From positions 1 through 64,000 of the forward strand of contig NZ_AKWY02000010.1 in NCBI RefSeq assembly GCF_000306255.2: DNA of 64,000 nucleotides. The letters run 5' to 3'. Under the pieces are notes generated by a model that was not told the DNA's origin, did not search any database, and saw only the letters and a list, made by a program, of their open reading frames with translations. The stretch comes from Leptospira noguchii serovar Panama str. CZ214. GTDB taxonomy: Bacteria; Spirochaetota; Leptospiria; Leptospirales; Leptospiraceae. The position numbers and the translations under genes are program-made. The first letter of the stretch is position 1. The number at the start of each line of letters is the position of its first letter. Positions 11,069 to 19,828 of this stretch are shown in pieces.

Positions 11069-11169
11069 TATATTTTATGAGAATTATTTTAGAAATAAAA
11101 GTTTATGTTGTACTAAGAACGATTTTAAATTATAACTTTATAATTTAGAGTATTATTTAAATATGAACT

Positions 11170-11517
11170 TCAAGAAATTAAAAAAAATTGACCATCATGG
11201 TTTCCGACTAAAAGTGGCCTCAGTTCTTTGTCTAGAATGATTATATCCTTTCCTTCCATTGTATCTATATTAAAATTTTCTGTTATAAAATCGTGAATTT
11301 CTTTTTGATGAACATCGAATGTTTTATTTTTAAAAGTTAAAATTGGATGTACTGATAGAAGATAATATCTTGGTTTTTCCAGAAATTGAATTGCTAGTTT
11401 TTTATTAATTTCAGTTCTAAATGTGTTTTTCTTAATGTTTTCTATTATAGAGTCTATCCATTTGTAAAATGGATGTTTTGGGTTTATTTCATTTCCTGGA
11501 AAAAATGGTTGATTCAT
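11170..11517 (-). CDS. Hypothetical protein, 115 aa
   Basis: Not recognised. It is a soluble, mixed alpha/beta small protein without a signal peptide. Helical N-terminal half (YKWIDSIIENIKKNTFRTE, NKKLAIQFLEK), then YYLLSVHPILTF and a C-terminal IIILDKELRPLLVGNHDGQF. No ribosome binding site precedes the ATG. It sits between repeats, next to other small unassigned genes, in what looks like an accessory stretch. Confidence 0.5.
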   Translation of the reverse strand: MNQPFFPGNEINPKHPFYKWIDSIIENIKKNTFRTEINKKLAIQFLEKPRYYLLSVHPILTFKNKTFDVHQKEIHDFITENFNIDTMEGKDIIILDKELRPLLVGNHDGQFFLIS

Positions 11518-11873
11518 ATTATGATTATATAATTTTATTGACTTATCGGATGTATGATTTCTTAAAAAAATAAAAACTCATTCTGTTAAATATTCTATAG
11601 AAGTCTATAAATTTTGATAAGCGCAAAGTTTTTTTATAAAACAAATGCACTTGTCGATTTTATTAATGGGATGGTGTTTAAAAAGTTTTTTTCATTTATA
11701 TCTTTATACAAAATTTAAGTTTTATCTAATCTGAGTCTTTAAAAGGTTAATCGAAAGGAAAGATGTTTGTAAAGGTTTTATAAAAGATCTTAAATCTACT
11801 TAAGAAAACAATCAATTAGCATTAAAATCATCTTATCTTTTGCAAATCTTCAAATCAAAAGATTACTTAGAGT

Positions 11874-11944
11874 TATATAATAGAGTGCCAAAATTCCATC
11901 TTTAAACGAGGATAGTTTTAAAATTTATAGCACTTTATTATATA
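11874..11944. other. Long inverted repeat in an AT-rich gap
   Basis: TATATAATAGAGTGC (11874-11888) and GCACTTTATTATATA (11930-11944) match at 14 of 15 positions around a 41-nt centre. It lies about 20 nt past the stop of the gene at 11966 and could be a decayed mobile repeat or a weak terminator. I see nothing else in 11518-11965. Confidence 0.45.
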
Positions 11945-11965
11945 CAAATCAATAAAAACCTAAAC

Positions 11966-13228
11966 TTAATAAATATGTCCTAAAAAAAGATATTTAAAAT
12001 TTTCAGTTTTATTGAGGTTGTTAAAAATACCTTTTTGATTCAAATTATCTAATATTTCATTGAATGAATCTGGATCTATCTTACCCGTCTCATAAGCGCC
12101 TAAATCAAAAACTTCTTCCGAAAATTCATAAAACCCTTGGTATTTCCAGGAGCCTGAATTGTTAGGATCTTCTCCATCCAATCCAAAAGATAAGGTTCTG
12201 TCTTCAATTGCTAATATGGTTACGGTTTTATCTCCATGTTCGAGAGAAAATTTTTGAATTCCTTCTTCAATCGCTTTCGCAAGTTTTGGTGAAAGTCCTT
12301 CATTGCTTTTTGTCAAATAAGTTACAATTTTTCCGCAACCATTCCCTTTTGCTCTGCCTAAGGCAGTATATCCTTCTTTATTTTGGGTATTAGGATTAGC
12401 ACCACATTCTAAAATAAAAGAAAAAGGTTCTAAATATTCGTTTTCGGAGGCCAAATTCACAAGACATTCGCCTATAATTGTGTTAGGCGTTCTTTGGATA
12501 ATTTTCTGCATCATATCAATTGCTTGCAAATCCTCCTTTTGACACAAATGCCAAGCCGCGGCTTGTGGTAAATAAGCACCAAAACCTTTGGGAGTTAAAA
12601 TTTGCATGGTTAAAAAAGAAGGGATTAAAGAGAGTATATTTTCAAAAGTTTGAATATTAATGGTTTCTATTGTTTTTTGAACCTCGTTGTTGATTTCGTG
12701 GTATTTCTCGAGGATCCCTATAAAATTAGAATCTTCAATCAATGGTTGAAAGATTTCGTCTTGTAAAAAGCGATCTTTTGATAAACCCATAATGAGACAA
12801 TCTCGGATCGAACTCAACATCTCATCTTTATGATTGGTCGTTGTATAATAACGTGCTTTCTGAAAAAATATATTAGAATTTATGCAATCGTAATCTTTTA
12901 AAAATGACATTGCTTCTACGATTTCATGATTTTTTAAAATTGCAGCTAAGGAAAACGAATCCGCGACAAATTCTTCGGCTTTTGTGTCTTTTTTTCCCAC
13001 TTGTAACACTTTCAAAAAATTGTCTTTGCGAGAAATAAAAACTTCCTTCCAAACCGTTTCTGCTTTTTTGAAATTTCCAGAATTTAGAAATTGTGTAAAT
13101 TTACTGTACTCTTTTTTGCACCAACTCGAAAGGATCGAGAATTCTCGCCCTAAAGAATTTTCAATTTCTTCATAGCCGATTGTTAAAATCTGCTTCGGGA
13201 AATGACTTTTTGATTTTTTAATATTCAT
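11966..13228 (-). CDS. Ankyrin/TPR-like repeat protein
   Basis: This 420-residue cytosolic protein has no signal peptide. Residues about 125-180 (FFQKARYYTTTNHKDEMLSSI, then EIFQPLIEDSNFIGILEKY) resemble the TPR end-of-group pattern, where a helix pair precedes a dp-LepL-dprF-like segment. Residues about 275-315 (FILECGANPNTQNKEGYTAL, IVTYL) form one clear ankyrin-type repeat. The C-terminal part is unassigned (ILAIEDRTLSFGLDGED). It is likely a protein-binding scaffold; partner unknown. A weak AAGGA lies upstream of the ATG. A second ankyrin protein is encoded at 19829. Confidence 0.6.
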   Translation of the reverse strand: MNIKKSKSHFPKQILTIGYEEIENSLGREFSILSSWCKKEYSKFTQFLNSGNFKKAETVWKEVFISRKDNFLKVLQVGKKDTKAEEFVADSFSLAAILKNHEIVEAMSFLKDYDCINSNIFFQKARYYTTTNHKDEMLSSIRDCLIMGLSKDRFLQDEIFQPLIEDSNFIGILEKYHEINNEVQKTIETINIQTFENILSLIPSFLTMQILTPKGFGAYLPQAAAWHLCQKEDLQAIDMMQKIIQRTPNTIIGECLVNLASENEYLEPFSFILECGANPNTQNKEGYTALGRAKGNGCGKIVTYLTKSNEGLSPKLAKAIEEGIQKFSLEHGDKTVTILAIEDRTLSFGLDGEDPNNSGSWKYQGFYEFSEEVFDLGAYETGKIDPDSFNEILDNLNQKGIFNNLNKTENFKYLFLGHIY

Positions 13229-13333
13229 ATTTTTGAGAATCCTTATTTTTTAAAATTTAATTTTGAAACCGTTTAAATCTAAAGTTGCAAATTTTCTGCA
13301 ACTATGTCAGTGTGATAAAAGTTCTGTTTTTTA

Positions 13334-13779
13334 TCATTTTGTTCCGTAGACGATTCGATTAAAGTTACTTAAGCAAGGTTGAATTACAATTTTTGAATTT
13401 TCTCTTTCTAAAAAAATTTCATTTATTTCTTTTTCAACTTGGGTTGGTTTTATACGAGTAGAATAAAACCATTTTTCATCGTTTACGGGTGCATAGACTG
13501 TTATGAGTTTTTCTTCAGTTATGTCCTGAATAAAATGAATCGCTTCTTGATATATTTCGTCGTAATCTCCATAAAAAAGGATAATTCGTCTCTTTCTGTA
13601 GTTAATAAAAATGTTTTGAAACTATTCGATAAAAAGTTTAAATCTACATTGATAAAATGTGAATTTCTGTCTTCGTTTTTTTGGAATGTAAGAAATTGTA
13701 GCCAGTCCGGTTTTTCTTCGGATAATTTCTGAATTAGATATTTAGATAAATTATCACTTTTAAATTTTTCTATATTCAT
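13334..13779 (-). pseudogene. Hypothetical protein gene, frameshifted
   Basis: The minus strand starts at ATG 13777-13779 and reads MNIEKFKSDNLSKYL through ERDELSF. That frame then ends at 13519 after an unrelated tail. Adding one T at the T6 tract (A6 on the plus strand, 13573-13578) switches into a second open frame of about 80 codons (GDYDEIYQEAIHFI, ITVYAPVNDEKWFY, ending NRIVYGTK) with stop TGA at 13334-13336. Together they give about 150 residues of even composition, so one gene broken by a one-base deletion is the simplest reading. Function unknown; a small immunity-like or regulatory protein is only a guess. Confidence 0.65.
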
Positions 13780-13820
13780 AATGTAGAATACTTGGGTCGC
13801 GATTATATAATTTAAGCATA

Positions 13821-15095
13821 TTAATTTAATAGCGCAAAATCGATGTTATGTGATTGAGTGGTACCGAACTCAGATTTTAATCCTTCTAAAAAATACATTA
13901 CGATTTCCCCTTTATTTTTTGCGGCGATACGGCCTCTGGGAGTAAAGGTAAAAAACGGACTTAGAAGTTCGTAACTCGTTTCTGAAACGTTAATTTTACC
14001 CGGTTCTCCGGAAGACTCCATTCGACTTGCAATGTTTACTGTATCTCCCCAAATATCATAACTGAATTTATTTTTACCGATTACTCCCGCCGCAATTGGA
14101 CCTGTATGAAATCCAATACGAACATCCCAATAGGGAATACCGTTTTTCTTTTTTTCTTCTTTGAGTTTTTGAATCGCGTCGCACATTTTGAGAGCCGCAA
14201 GAGCTACATCAAAAACGTGAGTATGATTTACTTCCGGAACTCCGCCGACACACATAAAACTATCTCCGATCGTTTTGATTTTTTCGAGACCGTGTTCCGC
14301 ACAAATCTGATCGAATAACGAGAAACATTCGTCTAAATTAGAAATCAGTTCTTCGGGAGACATTTTTTCTGAGATTTGTGTAAAACCTTTAAAATCTGTA
14401 AATAGAACCGTCGCTGAATTTATGGACACGGGCGCCACTCGGTTGTTTTTTTTGAGTTCGGCTGCAATAGAAACTGGAAGAATATTGTGTAATAACCGAT
14501 CGGATTCGTCTCGAGCGTCTTGGAGTCTCTTCTCAAAAATTTCGTTTACGTTTTCTTGATAGTCTTTGCTTTGTTCAAAGATGATTTGCCATGCTTTGTT
14601 ATGATCTATATTAGGAATTGTAAAAATGATTTCTCTCATCAACTCACGCATATTATTTTCTACTCGGATCAAAAAGGAGATGGAAAATCCAGTTCTATTA
14701 TAATCAAATTGTCTAAAATTGTTTAAAGTCGCTTCTTTAAAGCGAGAATTTATTTCTGGAGCATTATTGCGAAGTGCTAATATTCGTTCTATGTAAAGTC
14801 GATTATAACGGTCAAAATTATATTCGTCGTAGTGAAAGAAAAATCGATTTCTTTTTGCCCATTCTCGAATTAAATTAAAAGGCGGCTCTTCGGTTTGTTC
14901 TATTTTTGGAAATTCAATAGAAAGTCTGGATAATATGTCGCGATTGGCTTCTCCCGAAGTTTTACCATCGTAACCCATCTGCATTTGAAGTGGTTCCGGT
15001 TTGGAAAGTTCTTCAATTAGATGATGATAAAAGTAACGAGCTATTTCGTATGAGATTAAATTACGTAACGTTTCCATTTTTCTTACCGAATACAT
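13821..15095 (-). CDS. Class III adenylate cyclase
   Basis: This 424-residue protein has an unassigned helical N-terminal region (1-200), a signalling-helix-like stretch ending RDESDRLLHNILP, and a class III cyclase domain (about 220-410). Metal-binding D234 (VLFTDFKGFT) and D278 (KTIGDSFMCVGG) are present. So are the adenine-selecting Lys (EKIKTIGD) and Asp (SYDIWGDT) and the transition-state pair in TVNIASRMES. It should therefore make cAMP from ATP. There are no transmembrane segments, so a soluble sensor-coupled enzyme is likely. GAGAATT precedes the ATG. Confidence 0.88.
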   Translation of the reverse strand: MYSVRKMETLRNLISYEIARYFYHHLIEELSKPEPLQMQMGYDGKTSGEANRDILSRLSIEFPKIEQTEEPPFNLIREWAKRNRFFFHYDEYNFDRYNRLYIERILALRNNAPEINSRFKEATLNNFRQFDYNRTGFSISFLIRVENNMRELMREIIFTIPNIDHNKAWQIIFEQSKDYQENVNEIFEKRLQDARDESDRLLHNILPVSIAAELKKNNRVAPVSINSATVLFTDFKGFTQISEKMSPEELISNLDECFSLFDQICAEHGLEKIKTIGDSFMCVGGVPEVNHTHVFDVALAALKMCDAIQKLKEEKKKNGIPYWDVRIGFHTGPIAAGVIGKNKFSYDIWGDTVNIASRMESSGEPGKINVSETSYELLSPFFTFTPRGRIAAKNKGEIVMYFLEGLKSEFGTTQSHNIDFALLN

Positions 15096-15207
15096 AATTC
15101 TCTTTTAAACTTCCAGCTTTTTAATTTTACGAAAAAATTTTAAAAAGATTCTAAATCAATTGGTTTAGAAATTTATTCAGTAGTTAGAAAAAAATATGGA
15201 TGTTACT

Positions 15208-15305
15208 GATCTCTATAAAATTGAGTACCGTTGATTTTATCACAAAACACTGATTCCATACAAAATATTAGATACTTTATTATATAGTTATGAGTAGGGG
15301 ATTTT
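15208..15305. repeat. Family E AT-rich repeat
   Basis: The block runs from CTCTATAAAATTGAGTACCG through ACTTTATTATATAGTTATGAG. Related sequence is at 26075-26240 and 58945-59045 and, inverted, at 37525-37620. It lies in the gene-free region 15096-15972. Confidence 0.5.
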
Positions 15306-15462
15306 AGTTAAAGCGTCGTTTAAATTTTTTCATATGGGTTTAATTAATCATCTATATATGCAATTTTACTCACTTTACGGATTTCTATAAATCGAATATT
15401 TTATGACTAAGTGTCGGTTAACGCAATTTCGGTAGAATCCAATGCGAAAGCGATTGAGGCGG

Positions 15463-15554
15463 GATGAACAAATTGAATTTAGAAAAAGATTTTGTTTTCA
15501 ATCGATTCTCAATTTGTTCATCGGAGCTGAAAGCGCGGTCCGGCGAACGCCGGA
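15463..15554. other. Two inverted repeats, one GC-rich palindrome
   Basis: GATGAACAAATTGA (15463-15476) pairs perfectly with 15509-15522 across 32 nt. Directly after it, TCCGGCG-AA-CGCCGGA (15539-15554) forms a tight GC-rich hairpin, unusual against the AT-rich background. It is probably part of a decayed family C element. Confidence 0.5.
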
Positions 15555-15729
15555 TTCGCCCAATTTTTTACGTAGAATTTACGTTTAAAAGTGAGTAATA
15601 CTTGTTATGATTTTTTTTGTAAAGAGTAAAGTTATTCGTGGAAAAACATGTCTGAGAAAAGTTCTTTCTATTTTTTCAATTTTAAATTACGTTGAATGAA
15701 ATCTGTAGGAAATTCGAAAATTTGATAAG

Positions 15730-15873
15730 TAACGTGAGTTCGACGTAAGAAAATTGGGGCGAATCGCTCGCAAATTTCATAGTTAAAATGGCTCACGACC
15801 GCGCTTTTCGCTTCAATTCCTTCGGAATTTCCGCTACAATCGCTTTCGCATTTGTTATGCTGAACTCACGTTA
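15730..15873. repeat. Family C element with perfect 12-bp terminal inverted repeats
   Basis: This 144-bp block begins TAACGTGAGTTC and ends GAACTCACGTTA, an exact complement. The inside is GC-richer than its surroundings (CGCTCGCAAA, GACCGCGCTTTTCGC, CAATCGCTTTCGCA). Longer copies with similar ends lie at 38997-39222 and 54625-54855. No transposase is encoded. Confidence 0.7.
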
Positions 15874-15972
15874 AGTAAAGAGTAAAATAAAAACATGAAT
15901 TTTTCCATAAAAACCAAAGAAAATATCCCTAATAAAAACAGAATTAAATCTCCAACAATAAAAGAGAATACA

Positions 15973-17070
15973 ATGAGTTCAAATGTTTATAAAATTATAA
16001 TATTCGTATTGTTTTTTTCTATCTTTTTTAGTCCAGGGATGGCGGAACAAAGACAAGTCAAGAAATATGTTCTTATCTCGGAAGGTAAGTTGAACGTTAG
16101 AGAAAAACCGAAAGACGGAAAGGTGTTGTTTCAATTGCAAAAAGGTGAATCCGTTTTTGTAAAAGAAAATTCAAATTCTGATGGTTGGGTTGAAATAATT
16201 AAGAATGAAATACTTACAAAATTGGAAACGAAGGGGTTTGTAGCTACAGAATTTTTAGGTAAAAAATCTCCGGAAGAATTAGAAAGCGCAAAACTTTTTG
16301 GCTCGGTTCATACGGATACACAAGGCACTCAATTTCGGCCCTTGGCAATTCGAACAAAAGAAGGATGGGTTCCCGCTGGATCTGGAGAATACGAGGCAGA
16401 AACTCTCTATTTAGAAAAAAAGATACTTAAATCAAAAGAAAAGGGAACAGTATATGAACAGACAAACGTTGCTGGGGAATTTATCCCTGAAAAAAGCGAC
16501 AAATCCGGTTGTGAAGGATATGATGTTTTAAAAGGAAATTTAAATTCCTATAAGAAAATTAATACTTTAAAATATTCTATATTTGGAATGTTTGGTTCTA
16601 AAATAGGCGATCAGGTTCGTTCTGAAAAATTTCTCCCTTCTGAAAAAATATCTAAAGTTTTAGAATCAACGGAAAATTCTTTTTTTAAAAAACAACATCC
16701 TAAGTCGGAAGAGTTAAAGTTTTTGAAACAAGGAGATTTGTATAAGATCGTTTCTCCAAAAAAAGAATATGTTATAATTCGATACTCTATTCAAATCGAA
16801 TCGGAAGAAAAATCATATCATACTTCTATGTACGAATTGGAAAACGATAACCTAGGAAAAAAGATATTCGAAAAATTTGATGTGTTATCAAAAGATCAAG
16901 CTGCCTACGGAGGAAAGTATCATTTTGTAGATTCGTTTGACTTAGACGAGGACGGAACTCCGATTTTAATTTGGCATCACAATGGATTGGACGGTTTTAT
17001 AAATGAGTTCTCTAAAATTAAAAATGGTAAGTTAGAACCTATGTTTTTGGCGGGTGGGGATGCTTGTTAG
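15973..17070 (+). CDS. Exported SH3-like domain protein
   Basis: The 365-residue protein has a signal peptide (hydrophobic residues 7-21, then GMAEQ) and a bacterial SH3-like domain at about 32-95 (GKLNVREKPKDGKVLFQLQK, GESVFVKENSNSDGWVEI). These domains often bind cell-wall peptides. The remaining 270 residues are unassigned. They end with SFDLDEDGTPILIWHHNG, which resembles a repeat-type beta structure. I chose the ATG at 15973, preceded by AAGAGA and followed at once by the signal peptide; an upstream ATG at 15895 would add 26 residues ahead of it. Monocistronic. Confidence 0.65.
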   Translation: MSSNVYKIIIFVLFFSIFFSPGMAEQRQVKKYVLISEGKLNVREKPKDGKVLFQLQKGESVFVKENSNSDGWVEIIKNEILTKLETKGFVATEFLGKKSPEELESAKLFGSVHTDTQGTQFRPLAIRTKEGWVPAGSGEYEAETLYLEKKILKSKEKGTVYEQTNVAGEFIPEKSDKSGCEGYDVLKGNLNSYKKINTLKYSIFGMFGSKIGDQVRSEKFLPSEKISKVLESTENSFFKKQHPKSEELKFLKQGDLYKIVSPKKEYVIIRYSIQIESEEKSYHTSMYELENDNLGKKIFEKFDVLSKDQAAYGGKYHFVDSFDLDEDGTPILIWHHNGLDGFINEFSKIKNGKLEPMFLAGGDAC

Positions 17071-17200
17071 ATTTGAGAAAAAAACTGGCGTATTCAAAAT
17101 CTATATGTTGTGTTGATTCTTTTTGAATGTATTTTTCGAAGAAGGTATCTATATCTTTGGCTCGAAGATGACGGTTTAAAATATTACTTTAATGTTATAA

Positions 17201-17240
17201 TACGTATCTTTATAGAATTTGCATTTGATAAAGATACGTA
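17201..17240 (+). terminator. Hairpin downstream of the SH3-like gene
   Basis: A perfect 12-bp stem TACGTATCTTTA / TAAAGATACGTA with a 16-nt loop is followed by TTTGTTATTG. It lies 130 nt past the stop at 17070. The distance makes the terminator role tentative. Confidence 0.45.
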
Positions 17241-17325
17241 TTTGTTATTGATTCTTACAGAGTGCCGTGTATTTGAGTGCAAGAAGAAATTCCGGGCTTT
17301 AAGTGATGAATTAGATCAAGTATTC

Positions 17326-18150
17326 TTAATCGTCATTTTCGTCGTCTTCTTCAAGTTTACCAAAAACCAATCCTTCCGGATCCATTGAACATCCCCAACC
17401 ATCGTGTTCGCATACATACACTCTGAAATTTTTTACGGTTTTAAGTTTTTTAAAAGATTTATCTTTTACCGCAAGAGAAACGGCACGTCCCATTGTTCTA
17501 GCCACTAAATTCCAAATATAGTTTTTAAGTAACTTATACCCTTTATCTTGATAACCTAACGAATCGTAGGCGTCTGCCATGATTTTACCGGGTTCGTGTA
17601 AAGAAAATCCTCCTAAGGTTGGCCCTTCTTCGAAGTATTCATCGTCTTCTCCGATGCCAAAATAAAATTCCGCACAACCGATTCCATATTCTCTAAAGTT
17701 TTGGTTATCACATTCTGCTACAAAACCAGTTAGTTTTTCTTCTTCATCCTCCGTTTCTTCTTTTGCACTTTCAAACGCTTCTACAACATTATGAAACAAT
17801 TGTTTTTCGTATTCGTTCCAAGGAAGCGCGGATAATCTTTCTAAAAACGGAGCTAATTCCGGTAATTGAGAAACTGCGATTTTTAATTCTTCCACCGTTT
17901 CTTCAATTTCTTTTCTAGCACTACCTTGGGGTGGAGCGGGCGCGTCTCCTTCTATATAACCTTTTTTTAATTTTTCAGAGAGAAGTTTTTTTGCTTCTTT
18001 GAGACAGGTTTCCTCATCGTCAAAGTTTTTAGTTTGGGTTTGTCCAGAAGAACCGGTCTTTCCGTAGGTTACGGTAAACGAATCTCCGGAAACTTCTATC
18101 TGCCAAAATTTATCGGAGCTTCCGTCTTGAAAGGTTAAGTGGTGTTTCAT
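17326..18150 (-). CDS. WGR-domain protein
   Basis: The 274-residue protein has an N-terminal WGR domain (1-70: [43 protein letters not shown]), in which the name motif reads Y-G-K. WGR domains occur in PARPs and MolR-type proteins and bind nucleic acid or proteins. A Glu-rich linker (about 85-145) leads to an unassigned C-terminal domain of about 130 residues with four cysteines and an extreme Asp/Glu tail. The first 70 residues are almost the same as in the WGR-LRR protein at 21347. AGGA lies 6-7 nt upstream of the ATG. Confidence 0.75.
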   Translation of the reverse strand: MKHHLTFQDGSSDKFWQIEVSGDSFTVTYGKTGSSGQTQTKNFDDEETCLKEAKKLLSEKLKKGYIEGDAPAPPQGSARKEIEETVEELKIAVSQLPELAPFLERLSALPWNEYEKQLFHNVVEAFESAKEETEDEEEKLTGFVAECDNQNFREYGIGCAEFYFGIGEDDEYFEEGPTLGGFSLHEPGKIMADAYDSLGYQDKGYKLLKNYIWNLVARTMGRAVSLAVKDKSFKKLKTVKNFRVYVCEHDGWGCSMDPEGLVFGKLEEDDENDD

Positions 18151-18352
18151 AGTTTTTCCTGTTAAAGATGGATGGATAAATATATATATACTTTTTGTAT
18201 CTTAATTAAGACTTATCTTACTGTAAAAAAATGTATCTCGTTTGTTCTTTTTTACAAAGGTTTTTATTTTTTATCCGAACTGAATTAATTGGTTCATGTT
18301 TTAAATGAAGTTACTCGGATTGATTCTAAAAGTATATGGTGTAAAATATTTA

Positions 18353-19216
18353 TTACCAACGACTCAAAATTTCCATTTTTGTAATAGGGTTTTGATCGCC
18401 CCGCGGGTCAATAACTGTATCTGCGTCTACTTCTACTGATTTTGGAATTCCTTGTTCGGCGATACACAGATCGATATTATTATCATTGTCGTCTATGTCT
18501 GCGATTTTAAAAGGAGATACTGTAAAGGTCTCACTTCCAGAAATCATTTCGATTTTGAATTTTTTCAGATCTCTATCACCTAACTCCCCGCCGTCGATTG
18601 CTCGAACACCTCCGGCCCACACGGTTCTTACTACTACCGTTGTTTCAGTTAGAGGACAATCTGCACCGTGTCCAGAATCGTTATAAGGGTATGAATCTTC
18701 GAATCTGAAATATTCTGCATAACTGATAAAAGGTCCTGCGGTTAAAGGAGTGACTTGAATTTTTTGTCCGATTAAATTTTGTCCATCCCTGCTTTTGAGT
18801 TCGCCTACGATGGTGACTTCGTTAGGTTCGTTGTCCGGATGATCGCCGAATTGACCGATCAACAAAATGGTCCTCAGCTCGAACTGCTCCAGCGAAGGCA
18901 CGAATGTGGCGAATAGAGGATAAAAAATTTCACCTTTTTTAGTAGTGATCCTAAAATCGGAAAGATCAACTGTAGTAGGATCGATCTCGTGTGAAAAAAC
19001 GAGTGGCATTCCATCTTTTCCAGGCGCGCTTCTCCAGAGTAAAATGGAGCGCCATGGTAAAGAATTATCTAAACCAAAAAAAGCCGAAATCAATTTTGCT
19101 TCGCGGTTTTTTTCAATTGGCGGCACATCCGAGGACAATTGGTATTTCGGAATCGAAACGCAGTAGTTTAAAAGTAAAACTAAGACATTGAAGACGATTT
19201 TGTTTCTTTTTTTCAT
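18353..19216 (-). CDS. Putative lipoprotein, unknown function
   Basis: The 287-residue protein begins MKKRNKIVFNVLVLLLNYC, a signal sequence that would end at a lipobox-like LNYC. I start it at the ATG at 19214-19216, because the next upstream ATG (19303) would place 29 polar residues ahead of the signal. Neither start has a clear ribosome binding site. The mature part is beta-rich: MPLVFSHEIDPTTVDLSDF looks like a bacterial Ig-like strand pattern, and the Asp-rich ADIDDNDNNIDLCIAE could bind calcium. Envelope location is inferred. Confidence 0.6.
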   Translation of the reverse strand: MKKRNKIVFNVLVLLLNYCVSIPKYQLSSDVPPIEKNREAKLISAFFGLDNSLPWRSILLWRSAPGKDGMPLVFSHEIDPTTVDLSDFRITTKKGEIFYPLFATFVPSLEQFELRTILLIGQFGDHPDNEPNEVTIVGELKSRDGQNLIGQKIQVTPLTAGPFISYAEYFRFEDSYPYNDSGHGADCPLTETTVVVRTVWAGGVRAIDGGELGDRDLKKFKIEMISGSETFTVSPFKIADIDDNDNNIDLCIAEQGIPKSVEVDADTVIDPRGDQNPITKMEILSRW

Positions 19217-19461
19217 AAGCAACTTGTTTTTTGAACGATTGGATTCCCGTTTTTTATAAAATGAGATAGAATTTGTCTGTTTGAATTCGAAAGTAAATTC
19301 CATTAGAATATTTGCATACTCTAAACGATCTTAGAATTCTGCAATTCGTTTTTCTTTAAGAAAATATGGGCGATTCAGCTGTCATAGTCAAGTCTGGGGG
19401 CTTCTCAAGCTCTGGTCAATCAATTGTATAGATACAACAATCGTTTTTAGTTTCAATTTAG

Positions 19462-19580
19462 AACGCGATCTGTCGAGCGACCATAGAAGCGAGACGCTGA
19501 GTTTGAGAGAGTGTTCTGCTGAGTTTAACGCGATCTGTCGACGATCATGGTACCCTCGCATTGATCCTTTTCGCGTTAAT
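19462..19580. repeat. GC-richer repeat, inverted copy of 27193-27270
   Basis: AACGCGATCTGTCGAGCGAC followed by ATAGAAGCGAGACGCTGA recurs almost exactly, inverted, at 27193-27230. A second AACGCGATCTGTCGA lies at about 19529. Related fragments are at 37427-37470 and 43083-43115. Apart from this, 19304-19828 contains no supported gene. Confidence 0.65.
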
Positions 19581-19828
19581 TTATATGGAATGATTTCAAA
19601 TCGTTTTATAATTACCGGGGAGAAGTATATTTCACTTTCTTTTTATATCAAATCTCCGTCAGTAAAAGATTTCGTTTCGCATCGATAAAAAATAAAACAG
19701 TCGAATTTTCAGTGGAAGATCTTTAAAAAGGCACAGAAATAATTTAATGAAAACGAATTTGTTAAACACAGTAAAAACAAAACTGATTTTAAAAAGAATT
19801 CGATTTACAAGGAAAGTAAAATAGAAAT

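Noticed and set aside
11170..13779. Toxin-immunity locus formed by the small unassigned genes
   Set aside because: The small proteins look immunity-like in size, but no toxin, secretion signal or known immunity fold was recognised, so the idea has no support in the sequence.
15463..15554. Riboswitch or structured RNA from the two inverted repeats
   Set aside because: The next plus-strand gene is more than 400 nt away, and the hairpins fit a decayed family C repeat better.
17110..17388. Plus-strand open frame of 92 codons
   Set aside because: It is largely made of AT-rich hairpin DNA and overlaps the end of the WGR gene antisense. The composition is Phe/Ile/Leu-rich without a signal pattern.
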